From Proteobacteria bacterium 005FR1 (lineage in GTDB: Bacteria > Pseudomonadota > Gammaproteobacteria > Pseudomonadales > Cellvibrionaceae): a stretch of 64,000 nucleotides of DNA. The notes under the pieces are model-generated. The model was not told the origin of the DNA, made no database searches, and was given only the letters and a program-made list of their open reading frames with translations. Below are positions 17,577-25,915 of this stretch, one piece after another. The translations under genes and the position numbers were made by a program. Where the stretch lies: assembly GCA_026192395.1 (NCBI GenBank), contig WACF01000001.1:1-64000 (forward strand), written 5' to 3'. How positions within the stretch are numbered: position 1 is the stretch's first letter; every line of letters starts with the position of its first letter.

Positions 17577-19205
17577 TCAGCCGTCGGTGCTGGCTTCGCC
17601 CGCGAGAAAATCTTTTCTCAGCAGGTTTTTGTCGACTTTATTTGAAGCGTTTACTGGCAGGCTCGAAAGCGTTCGCACTATCCGGGGTACTTTGTAGTTG
17701 GCCATTCTTTGCCGGGACCACTGAATGACCTCCTCCTCACTCAGCTCCGCATCCGGTCGTTTCACAATGAATGCGCAGCCCACTTCTCCCATCCGCTCGT
17801 CGGGCACCCCTATCACCGCGACCTGAGCGACGGCTGGGTGTCCCGCCAGGGCGTTCTCGATTTCCGCCGGATAGCAGTTAAACCCCCCCATGATGAACAT
17901 GTCCTTGAGGCGGTCGGTTATTCGCAGGTAGCCTCTTTCGTCAAGTGTCCCTACGTCGCCGGTATGCAGCCAGCCGTCATCATCAATGGTCTCCGCTGTG
18001 GCTTGGGGATTCTCGAAATAGCCTTCCATCACGTGGAAACCACGAATACATATTTCCCCGACTTCACCGGGGGGCAAGGTTTCGCCGTGTTCAGATCGAA
18101 TACTGACCTCGGTGCCCGGAATTGCCCGTCCGCTTGTGCCGGCAATCACCTCGGCCGGATCCGAGGGATCGCAAATGGTCGCGAGACCCCCGCATTCGGT
18201 CAAACCATAGGCTGTGGTGACCACATCGAATTCCAGCTCTTGGCGCATGCGTTCGATTAGAATCGGCGGGATGGTAGAGGCCCCCGTGGAAGCAGCCCGC
18301 AGACTGCTCAAGTCCGTTTCCTTCAATTTCGGATGAGCGAGCAAGGAAAGATACAGGGTGGGAGGGCCGGGCAGGACGCTGACTTTGTCTCGCTCTATCC
18401 GCTCGAGCACCGCATCTGCGTCGAAAACCGGGTGAGGCAGAATGGTGGCCCCGGAGAGCAGACAGCTCAGCCATCCCGCCTTGTAGCCGAAGGCATGGAA
18501 AAACGGGTTCACTACGAGGTAGCGGTCCCCGGGCCGAAGGCCGAGTATGCGGACGAACTCCGAAAACGCCCGAATGGCCGCACCATGGCTGCTCATCACA
18601 CCTTTAGGTTTGCCGGTCGTCCCGGAGGTGAACATCAGATCAGAAAGAGAGTCGCCCTTCACCCCGGCGGCACGTTCCCGCGCGACTGATTCGGAGACGA
18701 CCTCGCCTCGTCCAAGGAAGTCATCCCAGCCTAGAGTTCGAGGCAGAAGTGGGGAGTGGCGGTCAGAAATGAGGACCTGGCGTTCCAGTGCGGGCAGGGA
18801 GTAATCGGCCAACATGGCGGGATAGTCCGTACCCAGGAATTCCCCCACTACGAACAGCACGCGCGCTCCGCTGCGGTCGAGAATATCCGCCGCCTCCGTG
18901 CCCTTCATGCGGGTGTTGATGGGGACGAGCATCGCCCCAGCCATTTGCAGGCCAAGAGCGGCGAGTACCCAGCGAACACTGTTTGGAGCCCATAAAGCCA
19001 CTCGGTCTCCCGGCTGAATCCCATGCTCTAGCAGCGCTCGGGTAACCTCAAGTGCGCGGGAAGGTAAATCCGCATAGTCGATGACTTCGCCGCCGCCTTC
19101 AATGGCGCTCAGGCCGGCGAACTGTTGGGCGGCTTTGAGGGCGAGGTCCGGAATGGATTCGGCCCGGACCGGAACCTCGATTTTGGCATTGTCGGTAGTT
19201 TTCAT
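17577..19205 (-). CDS. FadD3-like acyl-CoA ligase (candidate HIP-CoA ligase)
   Basis: 542 aa AMP-forming ligase. It shows LMFTSGTTGKPKGVM (P-loop), TTAYGLTECGG, GWLHTGDVG, and a C-terminal domain with DRLKDMFIMGGFNCYPAEIE and the catalytic Lys in NASNKVDKNLLRK. The LVPINTRMKGTEAADIL stretch resembles FadD3, which activates the C/D-ring propionate (HIP). A close paralog lies at 36150-37748. The frame is open to an ATG at 19241, but that codon touches the operator; starting at 19205 gives the same length as the paralog. Neither start has a strong ribosome-binding site. Confidence 0.8.
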   Translation of the reverse strand: MKTTDNAKIEVPVRAESIPDLALKAAQQFAGLSAIEGGGEVIDYADLPSRALEVTRALLEHGIQPGDRVALWAPNSVRWVLAALGLQMAGAMLVPINTRMKGTEAADILDRSGARVLFVVGEFLGTDYPAMLADYSLPALERQVLISDRHSPLLPRTLGWDDFLGRGEVVSESVARERAAGVKGDSLSDLMFTSGTTGKPKGVMSSHGAAIRAFSEFVRILGLRPGDRYLVVNPFFHAFGYKAGWLSCLLSGATILPHPVFDADAVLERIERDKVSVLPGPPTLYLSLLAHPKLKETDLSSLRAASTGASTIPPILIERMRQELEFDVVTTAYGLTECGGLATICDPSDPAEVIAGTSGRAIPGTEVSIRSEHGETLPPGEVGEICIRGFHVMEGYFENPQATAETIDDDGWLHTGDVGTLDERGYLRITDRLKDMFIMGGFNCYPAEIENALAGHPAVAQVAVIGVPDERMGEVGCAFIVKRPDAELSEEEVIQWSRQRMANYKVPRIVRTLSSLPVNASNKVDKNLLRKDFLAGEASTDG

Positions 19206-19240
19206 GTGCCACAGATTAGTGGAGGGACTTGCATCGGTCA

Positions 19241-19256
19241 TCGTCCAAACGAATTA
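19241..19256. promoter_or_regulatory. steroid-regulon palindrome (weak), ligase side of a divergent promoter
   Basis: TCGTCC-AAAC-GAATTA; perfect left half (CATCGTCC on this strand), two mismatches in the right half. Its start is 31 bp from that of the next site at 19272. Confidence 0.5.
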
Positions 19257-19271
19257 CCAGCGCCCTTCCTT

Positions 19272-19287
19272 TAGTCCATTTCAACGA
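19272..19287. promoter_or_regulatory. steroid-regulon palindrome (weak), kshB side
   Basis: TAGTCC-ATTT-CAACGA followed by TG; two mismatches in the right half. It lies about 92 bp upstream of kshB. Confidence 0.5.
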
Positions 19288-19378
19288 TGTGGTCGGCGGC
19301 CATGATCTGGGAGTCTCTCCCATGCCGGTGCCGAATGTTGCGGTACTTGTGTTGAGATCCTGAGGAGTAGCAGCAAGC

Positions 19379-20425
19379 ATGGCCACGTCCCACTACCATT
19401 CGCTTGAGGTGGCTGAAATCGTCGATGAAACTGCCGATGCCAAGTCAATTGTTTTTCGGCCGTCAGCGGATCAGTCGAGGCGCTTCCAATACCAGCCCGG
19501 TCAGTTCCTAACGTTGAGGCTGCCCTGGCAGGACGGACACCTGCTGCGATGCTATTCAATGTCCAGCACCCCCGAGTTGGACGAGGGCCTTCGGATCACA
19601 GTTAAGCGGGTGAAGGATGGGCGGGGTTCCAACTGGATTTGCGATAACGTCCAGCAGGGAGACATAATCGAGGTGTTGCCGCCAAGCGGGGTCTTCGTGC
19701 CTCAATCGCTGGATGACAATTTTTTGCTGTTCGCCGGCGGCAGTGGCATCACTCCCGTACTGTCGATTCTGCGGGCCGCCCTTTTGAAGGGCAAAGGTCG
19801 TGTTCGCCTGATTTACGCCAATCGGGACGAACATTCCATCATATTTCGTGAGCTGCTGAAAGACTTGCAGTCTGACTACGGCGAGCGCCTGGACGTCATT
19901 CACCTGCTGGATTCAGTGCAGGGGATACCGAATGCTCATCTGCTACAACGTTTGGCTGAAGCCATGCCCGATGCCCAGGCTTTTGTCTGCGGTCCCGGTC
20001 CTTTTATGGAGTCGGTCGAAGCCGTTTTGCGCGACCTGGGAATACCCGACGAGCGGCTTCACATCGAGCGTTTCATTTCGCTGCCGGACGAAAAGGCTCT
20101 CGAAGAAATTGCTCGGAAGCGAGAGCAGCAGTTAAATGAAAGCGTGGGTGCTTCTGCCCGCGTTACCGTAGAGATCGACGGTGAAACTCTGGAGTTCGAT
20201 TGCGAAAGCACCGAAACCGTACTAGAAGCCGCTGAGCGGGCAGGCCACGATCTGCCGTACTCATGCCGGGCCGGCATGTGCGCCTCGTGCATGTGCGAGG
20301 TCGCCGAGGGAGAGATCAAGCTGTTGCACAACGAGGTGCTGGACCAGCGAGATCTAAATAACGGCACAACCCTTACATGCCAGGCGGTCCCGGTCTCCAA
20401 GTCTGTCAAGCTGACGTTCACCTGA
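19379..20425 (+). CDS. kshB: 3-ketosteroid 9alpha-hydroxylase reductase KshB
   Basis: 348 aa, three-domain oxygenase reductase. The FAD domain has PGQFLTLRLP and the R-x-Y-S signature (LRCYSMSS). The NAD(P)H domain has FAGGSGITPVLSILR and VCGPGPFME. The C-terminal plant-type [2Fe-2S] domain has CRAGMCASCMCEV plus the distant TCQAV cysteine. It passes electrons from NAD(P)H to the KshA Rieske centre. The domain order (FAD-NAD-ferredoxin) is that of class IA-like reductases such as PaaE, KshB and HmpX types. Divergent from the FadD3-like ligase, with two operator-like sites between them. Confidence 0.88.
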   Translation: MATSHYHSLEVAEIVDETADAKSIVFRPSADQSRRFQYQPGQFLTLRLPWQDGHLLRCYSMSSTPELDEGLRITVKRVKDGRGSNWICDNVQQGDIIEVLPPSGVFVPQSLDDNFLLFAGGSGITPVLSILRAALLKGKGRVRLIYANRDEHSIIFRELLKDLQSDYGERLDVIHLLDSVQGIPNAHLLQRLAEAMPDAQAFVCGPGPFMESVEAVLRDLGIPDERLHIERFISLPDEKALEEIARKREQQLNESVGASARVTVEIDGETLEFDCESTETVLEAAERAGHDLPYSCRAGMCASCMCEVAEGEIKLLHNEVLDQRDLNNGTTLTCQAVPVSKSVKLTFT

Positions 20426-20475
20426 CGAAGAGCAGGATCACAGGAAATCCATTCGCAAAGGCGACTTCACTCGTG

Positions 20476-20491
20476 TAGTCCCCTCGGACGA
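20476..20491. promoter_or_regulatory. steroid-regulon palindrome upstream of the SDR-OYE-SDR operon
   Basis: TAGTCC-CCTC-GGACGA followed by TG; fits TMGTCY-N4-RGACKA perfectly. 140 bp upstream of the ATG at 20616. Confidence 0.75.
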
Positions 20492-20615
20492 TGGCAGTCC
20501 ACAGCCTCCCCCGTAACCTGAAAACGTTTTTCCAGCGGAATCGATTCTGCTGTCCATTCCGGGCAGCGTGCTTTGTTTTCCGCGCAAAAAATCGCAATTT
20601 GGGGGGAAGTGATTC

Positions 20616-21386
20616 ATGAAAGGCTGTTTGGATGGAAAAGTGGCATTCATTACTGGCGGCGGCAGCGGGATCGGTGCCGCCACAGCAGAGCGGTTTGCAC
20701 AAGAAGGCGCGAGGGTAGTCGTCTGCGGCCGCCGCGCCGAACCACTGGACGAAGTGGTCGCCCGAATCCGAACACAGGGAGGCGAGGCGGAGAAATTGCA
20801 AGTCGACGTGAGCGATGAACACGCTTTCGTGGGCGCGCTGGAAGATGTGGCCAAGCGCCTTGGCGGTCTGGATATTCTCGTCAACAACGCGATGGCCTTT
20901 ACTTGGGGAGCCATCGAGTCCATGTCCACCGAAGAGTGGCGTTCCAACTTCACCACTTCTGTCGATGGCACCTTCTGGGGTACTCGCACCGCACTTAAGC
21001 TGATGAAGCCAAAGGGGGGAGCCGTGATCAATGTGGCTTCAATCTGCGGAGAGCTGGGTACACCCTGGATGTCCGGTTATTCTGCATCCAAAGCTGCCGT
21101 TATCAATTTTTCCCGGGCGGCCGCCGCCGAAGGTGCGGCGGACGGTGTGCGGGTTAACGTGGTGGTTCCCGCAGTGGTGGAAACACCTGCAACCGCTGGC
21201 ATGCTGTCAGATGAGAAGTCCCGGACCAGCACCGAAAAGCTGATTCCCATGGGACGGGTCGGGCAGCCCGAAGAACTGGCGAATGCCATACTCTTCCTGG
21301 CCAGCGATCAGGCCTCTTACATCACCGGTGCTGCCTTACCGGTGGACGGCGGCCGATCCGCTGTACTGATTACCGCATTGGATTGA
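20616..21386 (+). CDS. short-chain dehydrogenase/reductase
   Basis: 256 aa classical SDR. The cofactor site is TGGGSGIGAA, the structural motif is VNNAM, and the catalytic residues are the Ser of ASICGE with Tyr/Lys in YSASK. The C-terminus carries the common LASDQASYITGAALPVDGG. First gene of a tight operon with an OYE flavoprotein (10-bp gap) and another SDR. It probably oxidises or reduces a hydroxy/keto group on a steroid or C/D-ring intermediate; which position cannot be told from sequence. Confidence 0.82.
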   Translation: MKGCLDGKVAFITGGGSGIGAATAERFAQEGARVVVCGRRAEPLDEVVARIRTQGGEAEKLQVDVSDEHAFVGALEDVAKRLGGLDILVNNAMAFTWGAIESMSTEEWRSNFTTSVDGTFWGTRTALKLMKPKGGAVINVASICGELGTPWMSGYSASKAAVINFSRAAAAEGAADGVRVNVVVPAVVETPATAGMLSDEKSRTSTEKLIPMGRVGQPEELANAILFLASDQASYITGAALPVDGGRSAVLITALD

Positions 21387-21396
21387 AGGAAGTATT

Positions 21397-22506
21397 ATGA
21401 CGAGTGCGGATGCTGAGAACGATCAAGCCGCAGTGCTTGCCCCGAACTCCCTGTTTGAGCCCGTGCGTTTGGGAGCCATTGAGCTGAGCAATCGCATAGT
21501 GATGGCTCCCATGACCCGCAACCGTGCTCACGACCACGGACTGCCTTCAGACCTTATGGTTGATCACTATGCCGCTCGCGCTGAGGCCGGATTGATCGTG
21601 GCAGAGGGGACCTGGCCCAGCGTCACCGGGCAGGCTTATTGCCGCCAGCCGGGCATTGAAACCGCAGATCAGGTGGCGGCCTGGCGCAAAGTCACCGAGG
21701 CCGTTCACGCAAAAGGCGGGCGCATCGTGTTGCAAATCATGCACGCCGGCCGGATCGGCAGCCGACACATCAAGCCAGAAGGCGTGGACACTGTCGCTCC
21801 TTCCGCTATCCAGGCGCAGGGAAAAGTGTACACCGACGCGGCTGGCATGCAGCCTTTTGATGTGCCTCGCGCCCTCTCCACCGAGGAGGTGGAAGAGGTG
21901 ATACGTGAGCATGGTCGTGCCGCGCTCAATGCTGCCGAAGCGGGTTTCGACGGTGTTGAGTTGCACTGCACCAGCGGCTATTTGCCCATACAGTTTCTCT
22001 GTTCAGGCACCAATAAGCGAAGCGATCAATACGGCGGCAGTGTGGAAAATCGGGCTCGTTTCGCCAGAGATTGCCTGGCAGCCATGAGCGACGCAATCGG
22101 CGCGGATCGCGTGGGCTTTCGCATCAACCCCGGCAATACCTTCAACGATACCAGTGACGAGGACAGCGTGGCCAGCCACGTGGAGTTGATGAGGCGGGCC
22201 AGCCAGCTCGGAGTGGCGTTCCTACATATCATGCGTGCGGCCGATTCCGCCATTGACGCCTTTGGCTTGGCTAGGGAGCATTTTCGCGGCTCTCTGATTC
22301 TCAATGATGGTTTCGATCCAGAGAGCGCTGCGGAGGCAGTTGAAGCAGGGGCGGCCGAGGCTGTTTCATTCGCGCGTCACTTTATCGCCAATCCGGACTT
22401 GGTGAACCGAATCCGCAAGGGCTTGCCACTGGCGAAATTCAACCGAAAAACGCTTTACACACCTGGACCCGAGGGTTACACCGACTACCCGACTGCAGCG
22501 GACTAG
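21397..22506 (+). CDS. old-yellow-enzyme-family FMN oxidoreductase
   Basis: 369 aa TIM-barrel flavoprotein of the OYE/NemA type: LSNRIVMAPMTRNRA, QIMHAGRIG, DQYGGSVENRARF, and RNP-like LILNDGF near the end. The usual substrate-binding H-x-x-N-G-Y is HCTSGYL here, so the second ligand Asn is Ser. The proton-donor Tyr remains. Such enzymes reduce activated C=C bonds; in bile-acid pathways related flavoproteins act on Delta4/Delta6 3-ketosteroids. That role is inferred from the neighbours (SDRs, BaiE-like dehydratase). Middle gene of the operon starting at 20616. Confidence 0.82.
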   Translation: MTSADAENDQAAVLAPNSLFEPVRLGAIELSNRIVMAPMTRNRAHDHGLPSDLMVDHYAARAEAGLIVAEGTWPSVTGQAYCRQPGIETADQVAAWRKVTEAVHAKGGRIVLQIMHAGRIGSRHIKPEGVDTVAPSAIQAQGKVYTDAAGMQPFDVPRALSTEEVEEVIREHGRAALNAAEAGFDGVELHCTSGYLPIQFLCSGTNKRSDQYGGSVENRARFARDCLAAMSDAIGADRVGFRINPGNTFNDTSDEDSVASHVELMRRASQLGVAFLHIMRAADSAIDAFGLAREHFRGSLILNDGFDPESAAEAVEAGAAEAVSFARHFIANPDLVNRIRKGLPLAKFNRKTLYTPGPEGYTDYPTAAD

Positions 22507-22508
22507 TT

Positions 22509-23336
22509 ATGAAAAAAGTAGCATTTATCACCGGTGCCAGCCGCGGGATAGGCCGCGCGGCGGCCTTGGCTTTCGCCCGGGCTGGCTACGACCTGGCTCT
22601 GAGTGCGCGAACTCTGGAAGAGGGAGAGATTTTCCAGCATGCGGTCCGTCAGCCTGACGGCAAACCTTTGCCCGGCAGTCTCGAGAACACGGCGGAGTTG
22701 GTACGCCAGTATGGGGTTGATGCGCAAGTGATCCGAATGGATCTGCTGGACCGAGAGTCGGTGGTGTCAGCGGGTCGTCAGGTGCTGGAGCATTTCGGCC
22801 GCGTGGATGTGCTGATCAACAACGCCGTCTACCAGGGCCCGGATTTGAACCTTCCTTTCATGTCCTTGGAAGCTGAAACCCTTGAACGCGTGGCTCAAGG
22901 CTACATAGTGGCTCCTTTCCTGTTAACCCGCACCTTGATGCCGGCCATGCTGGAGCAGGGCGGGGCAACTGTTATCAACGTGACTTCCGGCGCGGGAGAA
23001 ACAGATCCACCGATAGCCGCCGATCAAGGGGGGTGGGGCTATGCCTATGGCGCGGGAAAAGCCGCCGTGTCCAGGCTATCCGGTGTGATCAGTCGCGAAT
23101 TGGGAGGGCAGGGCATTCGAGCTTTCACGGTCAATCCGGGCGTGGTTGCGACGGATACTCTCAAGGCCACTATCGGCGAAAAGGGCATTGCTGCCCTCGG
23201 CGGCGGAGCCGCGCCGCCGGAACTGCCGGCCGCCGTCTTCCTGTGGTTAGCTGAGCATGCCGAAGCGAACGAGTTTCAGTTCCAGACCATCCGCGCCCAA
23301 TCTTTTGCCACGAAACAGGGTATCACCGCGAGCTGA
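22509..23336 (+). CDS. short-chain dehydrogenase/reductase
   Basis: 275 aa SDR starting two bases after the OYE stop, so translation is coupled. It has TGASRGIGRAA, LINNAVYQGP, and a Y-A-Y-G-A-G-K active site (WGYAYGAGKAA), with Ser in NVTSGAG. It carries an insertion after the second strand (about residues 37-60, FQHAVRQPDGKPLPGSLEN) that most classical SDRs lack. The C-terminal substrate lid differs from the other SDRs of the cluster. Substrate unknown; last gene of its operon. Confidence 0.8.
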   Translation: MKKVAFITGASRGIGRAAALAFARAGYDLALSARTLEEGEIFQHAVRQPDGKPLPGSLENTAELVRQYGVDAQVIRMDLLDRESVVSAGRQVLEHFGRVDVLINNAVYQGPDLNLPFMSLEAETLERVAQGYIVAPFLLTRTLMPAMLEQGGATVINVTSGAGETDPPIAADQGGWGYAYGAGKAAVSRLSGVISRELGGQGIRAFTVNPGVVATDTLKATIGEKGIAALGGGAAPPELPAAVFLWLAEHAEANEFQFQTIRAQSFATKQGITAS

Positions 23337-23358
23337 ATCCAGTAGTGCGGAGCTCTCG

Positions 23359-23374
23359 TAGTCTTGTCGGACGA
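23359..23374. promoter_or_regulatory. steroid-regulon palindrome upstream of SDR and BaiE-like gene
   Basis: TAGTCT-TGTC-GGACGA followed by TG; perfect fit to the consensus. 72 bp upstream of the ATG at 23446. Confidence 0.75.
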
Positions 23375-23445
23375 TGCCGCCGGGGCGGAGCTCGCAGAAC
23401 ATAAAGACGAATCAAAACTTATCTCGACCGCATTTGGAGGAAAAC

Positions 23446-24177
23446 ATGAAACACAAAGACCAAGTGGTATTTGTCACCGGTGCCGGACAGGGCATGGGGC
23501 GAGCGGTCGTACAGCGCTTCGCGGCCGAAGGCGCAAAGGTAGCCGCGGTCGACATCAATGAGGAAGCCGTGAGGGAGACGGCGGAATCGAGCGAGGGCGA
23601 AGTCATTGCCCTCGGCTGTGACGTTTCAAACAGCGAATCAGTCCGGCAGGCAATGAGCAAAGTCAAGGCGGCTTTTGGTCGTCTGGATGTGGTGGTGAAT
23701 GTTGCAGGCATCGGATCAGTGGACGAATTCGCCGAGACTCCCGATGAAAACTGGCACCGAGTGATCGGAGTGAACCTGACAGGTAGTTTCTTCTGCTGTC
23801 GTGAAGGGGTCCGCCTTATGAAGGAAAATGGCGGCGGTGTAGTGATCAACGTGTCCAGCTCCGCCGCGCAGTCTGGCGAAGGCCCAAGCCATTACGTAGC
23901 CTCCAAGGCAGGAATCATGGGCCTGACCCGGAGCATGGCTCGGGAACTTGCGTCGACCGGAATTCGTGTCAACACCATCGTGCCGGGTGCCACCAACACA
24001 CCCATGATGGCCGGAATTCCAGAGGAGTGGATGGAGGCAATGATCAACGGCATTCCGCTAGGTCGCATGGGTGAGCCCGAAGAAGTGGCCCGGGTAGCGT
24101 CGTTCCTTGCCAGCGAGGATGCCAGTTTTATTACCGGACAAAACATTGCCGTAAACGGCGGCATGGTCTTTATCTGA
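23446..24177 (+). CDS. short-chain dehydrogenase/reductase (FabG/HSDH-like)
   Basis: 243 aa SDR with TGAGQGMGRAV, VNVAGIGSVDE, VINVSSSAAQ and YVASKAG, ending FITGQNIAVNGGMVF. The start at 23446 follows TTGGAGGAAAAC. It is followed seven bases later by the BaiE-like SnoaL protein, with which it shares the operator at 23359. A hydroxysteroid dehydrogenase producing the keto substrate for a dehydratase is a reasonable guess, but the sequence alone does not separate this from a general 3-oxoacyl reductase. Confidence 0.82.
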   Translation: MKHKDQVVFVTGAGQGMGRAVVQRFAAEGAKVAAVDINEEAVRETAESSEGEVIALGCDVSNSESVRQAMSKVKAAFGRLDVVVNVAGIGSVDEFAETPDENWHRVIGVNLTGSFFCCREGVRLMKENGGGVVINVSSSAAQSGEGPSHYVASKAGIMGLTRSMARELASTGIRVNTIVPGATNTPMMAGIPEEWMEAMINGIPLGRMGEPEEVARVASFLASEDASFITGQNIAVNGGMVFI

Positions 24178-24184
24178 GGTGGCT

Positions 24185-24814
24185 ATGTCGGGACTGACTC
24201 TTGAACAGAGAATCGACCGTCTGGAATCGATCGAGGCCATCCGGCAACTGGCAGGGAAGTATTCACTGTCGCTGGATATGCGTGACCTGGACGCACACGT
24301 AAACCTGTTTGCGCCGGACATTCGCGTTGGACGGGAAAAAGTCGGACGCAATTACCTCAAAGCTTGGGTGGACACGACCTTGCGTGACCAGTTCACCGGT
24401 ACGTCACACCACATCGGACAGCACATCATCGAATTCACCGATCCCAATCACGCCATCGGTGTGGTGTATTCGAAGAACGAACACGAGACCGGTCCTGAAT
24501 GGGTCATCATGCAGATGCTCTACTGGGATGACTACGAGCGCATCGATGGACAGTGGTACTTCCGCCGTCGGCTGCCGTGCTATTGGTACGCCACGGACCT
24601 GAACAAACCTCCCATTGGCGACCAGAAAATGCGCTGGCCGGGCCGGGAGCCATACGAAGGCACATTCCACGATCTTTTTCCGTCTTGGAAGACTTTCTGG
24701 AGCAACCGGCCGGACCAATCGAAACTGCCAGAAGTTGCGCCGCCGGCGCAACTCGATGAGTTCCTCAAGACGATGCGGGGTGATACGCCCGCTCCCAAGA
24801 TCCGGGTGCGCTGA
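24185..24814 (+). CDS. SnoaL/NTF2-fold protein, candidate hydroxysteroid dehydratase (BaiE/Hsh2-like)
   Basis: 209 aa. The N-terminus (LTLEQRIDRLESIEAIRQLA, then GKYSLSLD) and the YERIDGQWYFRRR strand recall BaiE, the bile-acid 7alpha-dehydratase. From memory of BaiE, its Tyr30, Asp35 and His83 correspond to Tyr26, Asp31 and His76 here; an equivalent of BaiE Asp106 is not obvious. It is about 40 residues longer at the C-terminus. SnoaL_4 proteins also include isomerases and ring-hydroxylating beta subunits, so the dehydratase call is tentative. It is coupled to an upstream SDR and lies next to hsdA, which supports a bile-acid role. ATG at 24185 with GAGGTGG upstream. Confidence 0.65.
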   Translation: MSGLTLEQRIDRLESIEAIRQLAGKYSLSLDMRDLDAHVNLFAPDIRVGREKVGRNYLKAWVDTTLRDQFTGTSHHIGQHIIEFTDPNHAIGVVYSKNEHETGPEWVIMQMLYWDDYERIDGQWYFRRRLPCYWYATDLNKPPIGDQKMRWPGREPYEGTFHDLFPSWKTFWSNRPDQSKLPEVAPPAQLDEFLKTMRGDTPAPKIRVR

Positions 24815-24936
24815 TTCCCCAGGGCCGGTGATCGCGGCACGAGCAGTGCCGCTGCCGGTGCCTCACCATCAGCAAAAAGCCGATCGCCTATCGGCTCAGC
24901 GCAGGTCGAAAAACTCAGCTTCGGTATCCGAGCCTC

Positions 24937-24952
24937 TCGTCCGGATTGACGA
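24937..24952. promoter_or_regulatory. steroid-regulon palindrome upstream of hsdA
   Basis: TCGTCC-GGAT-TGACGA followed by TG; one departure (T at the first base of the right half). Within the 280-bp gap between the SnoaL gene and hsdA, 143 bp before the start. Confidence 0.7.
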
Positions 24953-25094
24953 TGCCATCATTCCATTCTTGGCGGATGCTGATCCGCCGCCGCAGCCCCA
25001 TTGCCTTGATCGCCGGACCGCGGTCCATCGGGGCCGCGGCCGGCCGCCGCTGACTGCGGCAAATCTTTTTGGACAGTCACTTGGAGAAACGAAA

Positions 25095-25862
25095 ATGCCA
25101 ATTACGGCCGTATCGGGATCTGCTTCAGGCATTGGAGCGGCGATTTGTGAACAGCTTCGTCAGGAAGGGCACACGGTGATCGGAATCGATCTCGCTGGCG
25201 CCGATGTTGAGGCGGATCTCTCAACCCCCGCAGGACGGGACGCAGCCGTTTCTGCCGTACTGGAGAAAAGTGGCGGGGTGCTGGACCACCTTGTACTTTG
25301 CGCGGGTCTCGGCGTTTCCGCGCCCAGCCCCGGCCTAATCGCCTCAGTGAATTACTTTGGCGCAACAGCTCTGCTCGAGGGTCTATCGCCGGCGCTGGAG
25401 AAAGGAAGCCAAAAATCGGCGGTGGTAATTGGCTCGGTAGCTTCGGTTCAGCCGGGCTCGGACCAGTCTCCGATCGTCGAAAGACTGCTGGCGAACGACG
25501 AGGCGGCCGCGGTGGCGATTGCAAATGAGTCGGGGGAATCCATGGCGGCCTACGGCGGTTCCAAATACGCGATCACCTGCTTTGTACGAGGCAAGGCAAT
25601 TGAGTGGGGCAAGCGGGGTATTCGCCTCAATGTGGTGGCGCCCGGGGCGGTGGAAACGCCCCTGTTTGAGGCATCCAAGGAACATCCGAAATACGGCGAA
25701 GCCACCCGGAACTTTGTCGCTCCGCTGGGCCGCAACAGTAAGCCAGCTGAAATTGCCAGCGCGGTTCGATTCCTGCTATCTGAACAGGCGAGCTTTGTTC
25801 ACGGGACGATCTTGTTCGTGGACGGGGGAATGGATGCGATGATGCGGCCGAAGCGGTTCTGA
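25095..25862 (+). CDS. hsdA: 3alpha-hydroxysteroid dehydrogenase/carbonyl reductase HsdA
   Basis: 255 aa SDR of the atypical HsdA type of Comamonas testosteroni. It matches that protein along its length: SGSASGIGAAICE, VIGIDLAGADVEADLSTPAG, VLCAGLG, SVNYFGATALLEGL, GSVASV with active-site Ser, YGGSKYA with Tyr/Lys, and the C-terminal FVDGGMDAMMRPKRF. It interconverts 3alpha-hydroxy and 3-keto steroids using NAD(H), the entry step for bile acids and androsterone. Monocistronic, with its own operator at 24937 and a terminator at 25885. TTGGAGAAAC precedes the ATG. Confidence 0.9.
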   Translation: MPITAVSGSASGIGAAICEQLRQEGHTVIGIDLAGADVEADLSTPAGRDAAVSAVLEKSGGVLDHLVLCAGLGVSAPSPGLIASVNYFGATALLEGLSPALEKGSQKSAVVIGSVASVQPGSDQSPIVERLLANDEAAAVAIANESGESMAAYGGSKYAITCFVRGKAIEWGKRGIRLNVVAPGAVETPLFEASKEHPKYGEATRNFVAPLGRNSKPAEIASAVRFLLSEQASFVHGTILFVDGGMDAMMRPKRF

Positions 25863-25884
25863 TATTGACGAGGCAAGAAAGGTG

Positions 25885-25909
25885 AAGCGGCATCCGTGCC
25901 GCTTCTTTC
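25885..25909. terminator. bidirectional terminator between hsdA and hsaF
   Basis: GAAGCGGCA (25885-25893) and TGCCGCTTC (25898-25906) form a 9-bp stem with a 4-nt loop, then TTTC. It sits between two convergent genes and could serve both. Confidence 0.75.
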
Positions 25910-25915
25910 AGTTCT

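Noticed and set aside
24185-24814. Classical Delta5-3-ketosteroid isomerase
   Set aside because: Same NTF2-like fold, but KSI proteins are about 125-130 aa with a Tyr-Asp-Asp arrangement not visible here; the N-terminal and C-terminal parts fit the BaiE/SnoaL_4 type better.
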